Positions 37,497 through 49,200 of a DNA stretch of 64,000 bases are shown here, one piece after another (positions within the stretch are counted from its first letter, which is position 1; the number at the start of each line of letters is the position of its first letter). The position numbers were made by a program, and so were the translations under genes. Below the pieces are notes generated by a model. The model did no database searches. It worked only from the letters and a program-made list of their open reading frames with translations, and was not told the DNA's origin. This DNA is from Rachycentron canadum (taxonomy: Eukaryota; Chordata; Actinopteri; Carangiformes; Rachycentridae). The stretch lies in the NCBI GenBank assembly GCA_038496675.1, contig CM076652.1:10270518-10334517 (forward strand). Direction: 5' to 3'.

Positions 37497-40400
37497 ATGG
37501 TTTCTCCGGTAACAGTGGTGAGTACGAGCCTCAAACCAGCTGGTGCTTTGTTTTGCACGTTACAACAGGAATAACAGCGGTAGCTCGTTTAGCTACACGA
37601 TAACAACGCTTCCACAGCCAGAGAGGTGCCCATCATTTTTTAACGTTGCTGTCGACGTCGGTCCATTTCCCACCGCCTCGAGTTGCCGATTCAGCGCTTG
37701 ACGTTTTCTCCTCGTCATTATTGACAACATCGCGTCATACTTCGTCTCGGGCGGCCGGCGCGCGCGTCTCAGCGGATCGTTTAATTGCTGGTGGTCTAAT
37801 TAACACAGTGCTCGCTCAATTGAAAACGTCCGGTCAGGTGCCGTTGCCAGTGTCTCGTTCGCCTCATGATTTCACACCGTGCATCTGTCTGTGTTTGAAG
37901 GGGGGAGGAAGAGGAGGAGGAGGAGGAGGAAGCAGGAACTTTTATGTTCAGTGTCTCCTTCACATGTTGGTGCTTTAACGGCGACTGTTCACGCTCTTCC
38001 ACCGCCACACTCCACGGACAGAGGGGTGTTTCCACAGATTTCTATAGAAAGCCCTTCACAAAAAGAAACCCTGTCATGTGACGACCTTTTTTTGTGTGTG
38101 TGTCTGTGCTTTTTCTTTTTTTTTTTTTTTTTTTGTTTCTTTCTTTCCTGTCCCCCTCCAGCGGCGCATGCGCCGAGCGGTGCTCTGCTGTGGCTTGCTT
38201 GCTTTTCATCTCTTTTGCTGTCGCTGTGCTTTTTTACATAGACTCTATTGTTCAGCCCATACATGAGCTTCGAAATTGACCAAAAAGCTGCAGGAAACTG
38301 ACCAGTTTAGACAAAAGAATAAATAAATAAATAAAATACCACAGCTACATGAATAATTTAACCAGCCCTGGCATCTCCTTACTTTGACAGAGTTGCTATG
38401 AAATTTTAGCCCATAAGGATGTTGCGGTGTAACCTGGCCTGCAATAAATTCTGATGTGTAACCTTCTTGACTGCCGTGAGGGGAGGCTGTGAGTAGAAAT
38501 GCCTGCCACACAAACTGGTTGCCTTGATGATGACACTATAAATCCCTCTATAAATTAAGATGTGAAGGAGTGTGTGAGCAAACACTGCAGAATAGAGTCT
38601 ACCTACTGTTTCCCACTGATTTAGCTTTAAAGAAAATAATGGTGAACGAAACATCACACGAACGAAAATCAATGATTTATCACCAGTTTCTTTTCAATTT
38701 CCCTTTGTTTTCTTTGCTATTGATGTAAATTCACAAAGTGATAACTGCAAAGTGTATGTGGGTCTGCACTGCCTCTGCTCAGAGGTAAAAATACATTGTC
38801 AGTTACCAGAGTTACCATTTTCCTATTAGAAGCTGCTGTAAATACATTATTACATTTCCATAACATGCAGCTGTATTTAGGCCTTGTTTTACTTATTTCA
38901 ACTCCAAAGGTTTTGATATACACTGACACTCCACTCCATCTGGTCCACAGACTGTTGTGCTCTTAGGGGAATTTAGCAACTTTTGTCCTTTACAGATGAT
39001 ATAGAATTAGCCCCTCTGAGCACTTACAGTGTCAAACCAGCACAAACTGTCCTTATTCATACAATTGTAGTGGCATCTGACACCTAAATTTTTTTACTGC
39101 TCTATGTATTACACACTTACTTCAAAAACCTTAGCATTTACATAAAGCAGACAAGAGATCATGTTACAAAAGTTTTGTTGTGTTTAAAAAAAAACAAACA
39201 TTTATTGTACTGTGCTGTACTGAATTGCTTGTCTGCAACTGACCTCAAGTTACCCTTGGAGTTAAAGCAGCTGTAAGATGGAAGAAAAACAGTGTTGTGT
39301 GTGATGCTGCATAGAAATAACATTGTCATATGACTCACATGCCAGCTGTCCCTGCCAGGACTGTACTTATATTACAGTTCTCCTCTGCCAAATTAAGGAC
39401 ACAGACACAAGAGTTTACAGGTATTTAATATGTTTCTGTATCATGTTTCTGACACTCAGCTCGCGTTTGACCCAGAGTGGTTGAATAGATCTCTCGTCCT
39501 GGCTGGATGTTATTCAATGCTTCATTGCAGTGCTTTTGTTGCTGCTGCTTTGTTGGTTGCTGCAGAAGCATTAGAGGATAACAGCTGCTTCCTTCCTGCA
39601 GTGGAGCTCCAAGATGAGTCTGGCTCAAATAAGTTGCTAATAGTTTGGCCATTTACAAGAAGTTTGAAATTAGTAAGCGGTAATGTGTCACTCATTCTGC
39701 ATTTTTTTAGATAGCCAATTTAAGTAATTTAATATCATTTACGAAGATTTGTAGTTTAACACACCTAAAGACACATTGCATCTCTGCGCTTGTGAGACTC
39801 ATTTGTTTGATACCGTTGCATCTTTGTTTCCAAAGGGGGTCATTGGATTCTATTCATTTAACCAAAACAACCGATTGCTTGTAAGCAACCATGCAAATAC
39901 AGTCAATCATTAACTATATTATTCTTCAACTGGGGACAGAGGCAGGTGTTTATAGCCAGTCAGCTGTATGTGCCACAGCACCTTTGCAAACAGCCCGTAT
40001 TTATTACGTGATCACTCAGATGGCGAGATGATAACACAATGATTCATTTTGTTTGCCTCCCAAATTAGGCAGTATGCTGTGTACTTTATTGTTGGTGACA
40101 GCTGACTGTCACACAAGGCTCAAAGCTGTAGCTAATGTCCTGCTCAGTGTCTATGCGGCCAAACTGATGAGTTTGTTACAGCTAAAACAATACTGTCTGC
40201 AAGACCACGGCAATCTTATTTAGATACAAGATGTTGAATGGGAGAGCTGGACGGAGCCTCAGAGAAATAAAACCATTACATCCACTGTAGAGCTGCTCAT
40301 GAATTTCAGAACACAATTACACCCTCTTGATAGAAACATTTGATGCAATCACTTTTTAGTTTAATGGAATAGGGAACTGTGCATTAGAGAAGAACTATTA

Positions 40401-43400
40401 CATCAGTTACTACAAAAGCAAGGGTAGGTATTATCACCAAAAATGACACGAGACATTATGATAATTCAGATTCAAGCCCCTTTTCATTGGCCTGTTTGTA
40501 ATCTTACCGTGGCTCAAAATTTCAGTCCAGCTGATGATACATTGAGATGAACATTTCTAGGAAGATTTGAAAGGGTAGCATTTGTATGTGTGGGTGTTTC
40601 CCTATGCTTTTTTAGTCACACTGCCTCTCTTCTAGCAGCTAGCAACTATTGTGTAGATGCGTTTACATGAAAAACAATGGAAAGGGAAACTGTAAAGTAT
40701 GGCTTGGCAACATGAATAGGACAAAAGCTTATAGGATTCTTGGACTTCCTACCAACTTCCTCCCGGGGATCTGTATTCACCATTCAAACCTCTTACTATA
40801 CTCAGATGATCCACTCATCTTTTGAGACTTTTGTCCCTGTTTGTGATCATGGATCATGGTGCTTAAATATCATCAGGCTTCTGCCTGCAGATCAGAGGCA
40901 AAGTGTTGTTTTGCTGCACTTTATTAAATGAGAGATGGGGGCCCTATATATGTAATCAAGATATTTAGAGCCATGTCTGAATCCCAATGGTACAACAGAA
41001 ATGTGTTGTATTACATTTTCTTGTGTTTGGTGCTCAAGTAGCCCCTAGTGACCTGATAAAGAGTGTTATGGTATTGGCTTGTCTGGGAGTGCTGCCAGGA
41101 TTGTCTCTTGTGCTTGGCACCCATTTAGCCTTAATGGAATAGATAGACTCACCACATACACACATTTTTGTCATAACAGTTGCTTTAATCTTTTTTTTAT
41201 GTCCATTTGTCTTGCAAAGTATATAACCGAGAGAACTTGAGTGCATTAGTTCACATTGGACACATAGCATTAGTTTCGCCTGAGTAGAAAAATTCCTCTC
41301 ATGCTACTTGGATCAGTATACTCAGTATAAGTGAAAATAGCTTCACTGTACCAGCTTATTCTGATTCTTATCTTAATCTTGACACATTAGACACCGAGTT
41401 CCAGTGATTATGGCAAATTGTTATTCATCTTGTGAGACACTTTTTTAGGAAGCTCAAATTTTAAAGAAAAAGACTGAAACTGCTCTCAGTTATAAGATAC
41501 AGCACATGTAAAAATTACATTCACAGATATGTACAAATGCAGAGTGAGTGTAGCACCCTTTATATGAAAAAGCAAAGAAGCAGAAGTAACATAAGTAGTT
41601 TTAGTGTAATGTAGTTGAGATGTAGAAATACAAAATAGAAAAAGTCAAAGAAAATGCTGTCAAAACTGTTCATTCTCTGAAATTGACAGTGTATTTGAGA
41701 ATTGAATTCCTCAGTGTGGGAGCATAGTTGAAAATAAAATGTCATGTTTTGGCTCTGAACATGTATCAAAGCCACAGTGGAAGATCTGACTGAACGCGAA
41801 GGCACATAAACCAACAGGGTGTCTGCATTCATGGTCAGACCTGAGTGACTTTAGTGCTTCATATATCCACATTAGGTCAGAACTTAATGGCACAGAGAGC
41901 TGGTATACAGTAGTCCCTCACTTTTTAGTTCGGGCAGGAGTGTACACAGTGAATGCTGAATATTTTTTTCTTAGAAAAATGGTTAAAAGGTGCATTACAG
42001 TAGTGAAGCATGTTTGAGAGGAACATACAAATGAACTCCTTAGCATCCTGCCGGCTAAAGTGATGGCCACCTCATTGCCCATTTCTTAGATAAAGATGAA
42101 GCTTAAATCTTCTCGTATGTTTTTGTCTGAACATGCTAGTGGTATGTGATCCTGCTTGTCAAAACTCCTCTACTGTTTTCCTGTTGTGTGAGTTAGTCAA
42201 ATCAGGTAAACAAGGGGCAGGTTTGACACCACACAGACACTGTACCTGATCCCATACTGTAATTTGGCTGGCTATTTTATTGAGAAGTTGCACAATCAAG
42301 CCCCAGCCTCCTCGAGCGTAAACCATATGAACTAGAGTGACCCCTTCACTTTCTCCCACCTCCTCTCTCTCTTGCCTCTCCCCTCTCTCCTTCATTTGTC
42401 CACTTTCATGTGACTGCCCCCCCATGAAAGCCTCACTTCCCCCTGCTTCCTCCTCTTCCTTTCTTCTGCCCTACTTGCTTCTTTAATTGCACTGTTTCAA
42501 TTAGAGCTTTTGTTTGCATAATTTTTAGTGGAGAGGGAGGAAAAATGGCCACTGAAAAATAGTCATATATATCATATATATCAAATAGCCTCTCTTTCCC
42601 AGACTTATCAACCCTAATCCTGTTGCTCTATGACCCCGTCTTTGTCCTCCTCACTTCTCCTCCAGTGATCTTAGCTCTAGTGAACCTTCGCTCAGTTCTC
42701 TTCCCTTCCAACTCAGCCTCTCCTTTCTTGTCTCTCTTTAATCCCTGAGGACCTCTGCTATCGGCCTAGAGAGTATTTCTCAGAACCATAGGTGGGTGAT
42801 CATTCCAGAGGCCTTTTGAAACCTCATCCCAGCTTTTTCATTGTGTTTTTCTTGTGACCCTGTTAGGCCTCATCTCATATTTGGACAGAAAGAAACATGA
42901 CTGGTAACACAGTTGGGTGGAAGAAATGGAGCCTTGAATATGCAACACACTTCTCAAAAGCAAGAGATACAGAGAAGAAGGTGAAGCAGTGGAGGAAGAA
43001 AAACAGGATGGTATAGAGAGTCAAAAATAAGAAAATTAAAGGTTACTAGAAGTCAAAGGAACCGTGTAGAAGCTTGTTGCATTTCCCTTTATGTTTGCTG
43101 TTTCTGTTTCTGTCACTTCAGCAACAAACTCTCTGACACTGTAAACTATTGACCACACAAAACAAGTTTGAAGATTGTTCCAGTCCTAACCCAAACCATT
43201 CCCCAAAATATGGAGAAGTACTTAATACACTTAATGTTCCTTTTTTTAGATACAGTGTGCGATACTGTACCTCAGAAACACAACACATGCTGACTGTTAT
43301 GAAGTTTTTGCTTCCTCTGCCTTGAGATAAAAGCTTATTAATAAGTCTAGTTTCATACAATAATATCACATTGTTCTGACTCAGGTAATAAAATTACCTT

Positions 43401-44195
43401 GTGTAAGTGCAACTGACTATGACTCAGCTGATAATGTAAATATTAAATCTGCTTTCAGGTCAAGAGTGAAGGCCCGAAGCTGGTTCCTTTCTTCAAGGCA
43501 ACATGTGTATACTTTGTCCTGTGGCTGCCCACCTCGAGCCCATCCTGGTTCAGTGCTCTGATCAAATGTCTGCCCATCTTCTGCCTGTGGGTCTTTTTAC
43601 TGGCACATGGATTCAGCTTCCTAGGTGCTCACTCCAGTGCCCGCAAGATCTTGGCTGGCCTCATCTTTTCAGCTCTGGGTGATGCCTTTCTCATCTGGCA
43701 GGAGCAGGGCTACTTCATCCACGGTGAGGAGAAACCTTACATACTGAGTAGCTTGGTTGTTTGTTTATAATATCTATCATGATTAATAAACTAAACTCCT
43801 GGTTTGACCTGTGAGTTTTTTGGAATCCACATTTTTATTTTCAGCTCCTAATAACTTGATGAGCCAGCCTGGTGAATTGTTAAGGATTTTTTCAATCATG
43901 CGTCTGCTAATGTTTTTGCCCTGTTGGACTTGTTGCAACTTGCTGTTGTGATATCACTGTTCTCAGATCTCAGATAATTTCTTACTCAATAAAAAAACAA
44001 AACAAAAAAACAAAACCAGAAGAGCCAAGTTGTAATAAACCAAAAATAATCCTTTAATTCCTTATGAGTTAGATGAGCTTTCATCAAGTGTAATGCTTCA
44101 AACTTTAATTCTTGATTTTTGCATGGGGCTTTACTTTACATCAGGTCGATAGAAAGGATACCACTTTGTATGACTGTATTTAGATTGAAATAATT

Positions 44196-44250
<55 letters not shown>

Positions 44251-44713
44251 TTTTTTTTTTTTTTATTTAATATAATGTCTTACAGGCCTTCTGATGTTTG
44301 CCATCACCCACATCCTCTACTCATCTGCCTTTGGGATGAAACCCGTTAACGTGCGTGCTGGCCTAATGATCACTGCTGTGTCCTCTCTGAGCTACATCCT
44401 GCTGTACCCCTACCTTTCTGGCCCCTTTACCTACCTGGTGGCCGTCTACATCGCCCTGATTGGCTTCATGGGCTGGAGGGCCATTGCCGGCCTGCAGCTT
44501 GCCAACGACCTATGGACCTGGACCAAGCTGTCCGCCTGCCTGGGCGCCGTGCTCTTCATGGTCTCCGACCTCACCATCGCTGTCAACAAGTTCTGCTTCC
44601 CTGTGCCCCATTCACGTGCCATCATCATGGCCACCTACTATGCTGCCCAGATGTTGATAGCGCTATCGGCTGTCGAGTGCCAGGACGCAGAGGTTGCAAG
44701 GAAGAGAACATGA
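37497..44713 (+). CDS. tmem86a: TMEM86A, YhhN-family lysoplasmalogenase-type membrane protein
   Basis: Exons 37497-37517, 43459-43723 and 44286-44713; 714 bp give 237 aa (human 240), and the three-exon layout matches mammals. Intron 1 is 5.9 kb. The tiny first exon encodes MVSPVTV, identical to the family N-terminus as I know it. The protein is a string of about eight hydrophobic membrane segments with the YhhN hallmarks GDAFL (D82) and MVSDL (D190), conserved aspartates proposed to form the active site. Family members hydrolyse the vinyl-ether bond of lysoplasmalogens in the ER. The C-terminus is a short polar tail (AEVARKRT). Exon 3 has a (CA)n-(TA)n-poly(T) tract directly upstream of its acceptor. 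Confidence 0.95.
38164..38173. promoter_or_regulatory. Perfect NRF1-type motif in tmem86a intron 1
   Basis: The palindrome GCGCATGCGC matches the NRF1 consensus core. It sits about 650 bases downstream of tmem86a exon 1, at the edge of the CpG-rich zone, next to a long poly(T) tract (about 38116-38134). Binding is inferred, not shown. Confidence 0.45.
44199..44264 (+). repeat. Compound (AC)n(AT)n poly(T) microsatellite
   Basis: About 20 AC units (44199-44237), then about 7 AT units, then about 14 T. It ends 21 bases before the acceptor of the last tmem86a exon (exon starts 44286), so the T-run may be part of the polypyrimidine tract. Confidence 0.9.
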
Positions 44714-45109
44714 GGTACCGTGGCCCCCGCAGCGACCGCCAATCCCCCTCCGGCCCTGAGTGATCATGGACACATCTCACTGCCAGATCCCCAACCCTCA
44801 ACCCTCATCTCAGTGTGGCACCCCCACACTGTTGTTACCATGGTGACTGGCCCACTACAGCCTACACATGGCTATCACCCACTAGTATGGTAGTCTCACG
44901 CCTGTCTTCTTACCATGAAGACACACTAGTATTTTCCTCAGCCTCTCCTGACAACCTGCTTCCTCAGATCCTAGAATGGCTGTCTCTCAACCTAGTTACC
45001 ATGGAGACACGAGTAGTAATATTAACCTGCTATATATAGAGAATATTACTTTACTTTTAACTGTTACATTTTAATTTAAGGGGAGCATGTCACTTGGGAC
45101 CTTTGAGGA

Positions 45110-45185
45110 GTGTGTGTGTGTGTGAGAGAGAGAGAGCAATTTTGTGTGTGTGTGTGTGTGAGAGAGAGAGAGCGAGAGCAATTTT

Positions 45186-45218
<33 letters not shown>
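45110..45218 (+). repeat. Duplicated (TG)n(AG)n compound microsatellite
   Basis: The pattern (TG)n-(AG)n-GCAATTTTG is present twice in succession and is followed by a third (TG)n tract. The larger unit has clearly been duplicated after the microsatellite formed. Confidence 0.9.
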
Positions 45219-45220
<2 letters not shown>

Positions 45221-45976
45221 TTTCTGTGTGTTCGATTAACATTCTTACCTCGTTTTCCACACAGTCCCATCACACACAGTCACCACACTGACAACACACA
45301 CATCTGTTTTATGTGGTCCAATAATACAGTTTAACGTCGTATTTTTGTTGTTTGTTTCGTTGCCAGAGACCTTGTTAAAAAAAAAAGGGAGTTTTTTTTT
45401 TTCTGACTGACTCGCCGATGTTCGGTCTCCGTCGTTCTGTCTTTCCCTGAATTAAGGGTGCTATTCCTCAAGTCAGGAGCATATCCACACCTGTTTTATT
45501 ATCTGCAGTCCCTTCCATTTCATTGACAACCACACTGCCTTTGTTCATTCTGCATAACATTAACTTTTGAAACAAATCTACACCTACCACAATCTCTCTG
45601 GGTGATTTATTTTGCCAATAGGATGTCCTTGAATGTGCAGGAGAAGAATAACAGAGACAAAAACAAGGCAATGAGCTGGAAAGGCAGGGAGGGAAAGTTG
45701 CGTGAAAACAGCAGCCACTGAGTATTGTGTCTTTAGTGGGAGTCAGAGGAGGTGGAGGAGGTTGTTAGTGGAAGCTCAATTCTTCCTGCTGAGATTTTAT
45801 TGACATTATCCCACTGTCACAAAGAGAATCCGGTAAACTTTGCAGTCATAGCCAACCACTGAGCACATTATAACATGCTGTACAGTGCACCTGCTACTCA
45901 TTTTAGTGTGAACTCCTGGCAGTGCTTTGCCCTGCCAGCAGCTTTGTCAAGAAATACTTGTGCAAATGTCGACATG

Positions 45977-45979
<3 letters not shown>

Positions 45980-46057
<78 letters not shown>
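45980..46057 (+). repeat. (CA)n microsatellite, about 39 units
   Basis: An almost uninterrupted CA dinucleotide tract, the longest in the window. It is followed by an imperfect CACTCACACACATACAC edge. Confidence 0.95.
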
Positions 46058-46063
<6 letters not shown>

Positions 46064-46232
46064 ACATACACTTGACAACTACAGCTCCTGCTGTTTTTGT
46101 TATTAGGAAAAGTTCATGGGGTTCTCACTGCTGGACTAGATCAGCCAACCCATGTTGTCATTTGCCTGAGACCATGTTCTGGAGACTGAAATGAAAGGGC
46201 TATGAGACTGGCTGGAATGTTTTTGCTTATTA

Positions 46233-46235
<3 letters not shown>

Positions 46236-46269
<34 letters not shown>
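46236..46269 (+). repeat. (TG)n microsatellite
   Basis: About 17 TG units. An imperfect CA-rich stretch lies about 40 bases further on (46310-46332), so the two could pair in RNA. Confidence 0.9.
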
Positions 46270-46271
<2 letters not shown>

Positions 46272-49200
46272 GTGTCTTTTGTCCTCAGAGGGCATTCACT
46301 TTCTCATTACAACACACACACACTAACACACAAATATGCCCTGGGGCAGCCTGACTGAAAGGAAAAAAAAAATGAGGGGGACTGGCTTCTCATGTGACGG
46401 AATAGTTATCCCATTATTCCCAATAATTCTATCTCACAGGACACTTTTCATCAGCTTTAATCCTGCAAAATCCACCTCAGGTAATCCCCAACGGGCTGGC
46501 TGGTATTTTGTCTTTCATCTATCGCACACTCTCCCCATCTCTCCTTCCATTTGTTTTGGCCTCTGCAAACATTTTATGTTAGACTGAAGTGTCTTACTGA
46601 ATATTTAAGAAGTATTCTTTCACTCTTTATTCAGGTGTCTACATGTTGTATATGCATGTTTTGAGCGCGCAGTGGGAGAGTGTGTGCATTAGCATTGTCT
46701 TAGCTCGTCTTTGTGAACTTCTGACCAGTCAAAACCAACTCAAGGCCAGGAATGCTGTGAACCATCATAGTTTATATGGAGTAGACACACTACTGAAAAT
46801 CTTTAATGTATTAGCACAAGGCTCTTAATCCTGTTCTCATACAAATCACCTTGTTTCATTTTACCTAAATAGTGAGTGGTTGCACAGCTGAACATGCCTA
46901 CTCTTGACTGTGCTTTTACATATTATATGTATGTGTCAACTTCTAATTAATACCACTAACAGTTTATATATGGGAAAGAACATAGTTATTAAATTTTTAA
47001 AAAATAATAATAATAAAGGGGCAGGTTCTGTTAAACGGTTCGGTCCAGATGCACCCGCACAATATATTGTGTTGTATATAACACATACAGGCATGAGACA
47101 GAAACAGACCCATGTTATGTTTTCCTTCTGCTGGGTCAATGACCCCTGAAACTGTCAGTAACACACCCACATATGAACAAAAAAAGAAAAAACACACACA
47201 CAAATCAAAAATGTGTTTATGCATCACATCAGCCTCCGTGGCAGATCTGCAGGCAGACAATAGTGTTGACACTCATCAAGGTTTTTTCAAACAGCACCAG
47301 TCTTAGCTTGGCCAGGAAAGACTCTCAGACCAAGTGGTTTTTCTTGACTGCTGCTTTGCCAGATAGTTCCTCAATCTCCTCTTGGCCTGTCAGCATACTT
47401 TATACATATTTCTGCTTTGCCAGTCAGAAGTGGCTCATCAATCTGTCTGTGAGACTTATCATCTTCTGTCCCATGTTTTGATTCAAGTCTTCCTGGCATT
47501 GCGGCAAAGTCCTATTCTGCAGTGCTCTCCCTCTTCTCACCTCATCCACCTCACCAACAGAAACATGTTAACAGTTGATATAAAGCTTTGTGCTGAAAGT
47601 CGTCCACACAGGCCTGCTCTGTCTTAAATCAGGGTTTAGTGGAGTATAAGGAGAGAACATGAGTCTAAAGTAAAACTGCAATGGGATGACAAGATTGAGT
47701 CAAACAGTCTTACTCATCCCAACTATGTGGGCAATTTATGTAAGTACTACTTTCTTTGCCACATAATGCCCCCTGACTTTTTGTTCCTGTGGTCCAGTGG
47801 CTCCACGCCAAAAGACAGGATTTACTTTGAAGTATTTTTGAGATTATTTTTTTCTGGCCAACCCACACTTTGGAAAATTTCCATGACTTTGTAAAGTGAA
47901 GTTGCTTTTCTGAGAGTGGGAGATGAGAAATATCCCGTAAAGCAGTTATGTGGCTGATTTTGTTTAAAATATTCATTCTGTTTCCTCTCCTTTGTTTCTG
48001 TTCTTATTTCACTCGGGAACCCATAACCCAAGATGAAAGTATAAATGAAAACTGAACTAATTTCACTGAGGGGAACTTGTTAGTATTGGAGTCGTCTCAT
48101 GTATCAAACAGCCTTTTGTTTTCCAGGAGACAGGTGCATGAGGGCTCTCCACTTAGGAAGGAGGTTATTGTTGAGCGATACAGTAGCTGAAATTAGGTGA
48201 GGAGGTGAAATGTGACACACGCAGGGGAAGACTCCCAGTTAGCTGCCATCCTGTCTCCCTACAGGTGGCAGGCCAGCAGTAGCATCACTTTACCTCAGCC
48301 TGTCCACAGCCCTGTTGTTCTGAGTTTTGTACATGCAGACAAAAAGGACTTGAGAGAGCAGTGGGGGGCCAGTCTGGTTCGGCCTGCAATGTGAGTAATG
48401 AGCTGGAAGAAGTAGCTGTTGTAGTGGAGAGGGCCCGTGGTGTGGTCCTCTGAGTAAGTTGGCACTTTTCCTGGATTTAAAGTTCTCTCTTTTTGCTGTA
48501 GTCTTCTTGTGATCTTTGATTTGAAACCTTTGCTGTTAATGTGCTATACCCATTATCATGCAGCTGATGGCATACAAATCATAGAGCTGTAAAACTTCTG
48601 TATTTTTACTCAAGCATGACAAGCAGGCTGAAATGAACCCCCCACATCAACACTTAGCCACAGTGATGGAAAAATACTGACCACACCCCCAGCTTTGTAA
48701 CAACCTGAACCTACTGCACTTTTCTGAACCCAGAGTAAGGCCAGTCAATCTCTCCTTAAAACTAGCAGCTATAGTGTTTAAAACAAAAATTATGTACTGT
48801 ATTCTTTAAAGTATATGCTCATATTCACTTGATTCTTTGAGATAAAAAAGAAGCAAAGATTGTTTTATTTTGATGTTGAGATGGTTCAAGCACAAGAAAG
48901 TCAAATGAATGCGTAAGAGAATCAGCATTTTTCTTAATAAAAAAAGCATTAATTGCTCTTGAAGTGTTACAAATCTCTTAAAAAGTGTTCTAGAAAAGCA
49001 GCCCAGTGTATTTTTTGCCAGTCACTACGGGAAAAGATGGGTTTGTTTTCCATGAAATTTTTTTTTTATTGAAGGCCCATTACAATGCATCATCCGACTT
49101 CATTTTATGAACATTTTTTTTAAATTCTCTGCTACTTTACCTTGTCCTTGATTTTCACTTCGTGATTTATTTCTTTCATGACTAGAGATTAAATAGTTTC

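Noticed and set aside
37796..38279. Several overlapping ORFs near tmem86a exon 1, some rich in Lys or Phe
   Set aside because: They come from GGA repeats, a poly(T) tract and CpG-island composition; there are no domains or splice partners.
45875..46194. His/Thr-rich ORFs around 46 kb
   Set aside because: They are translations of the (CA)n microsatellite.
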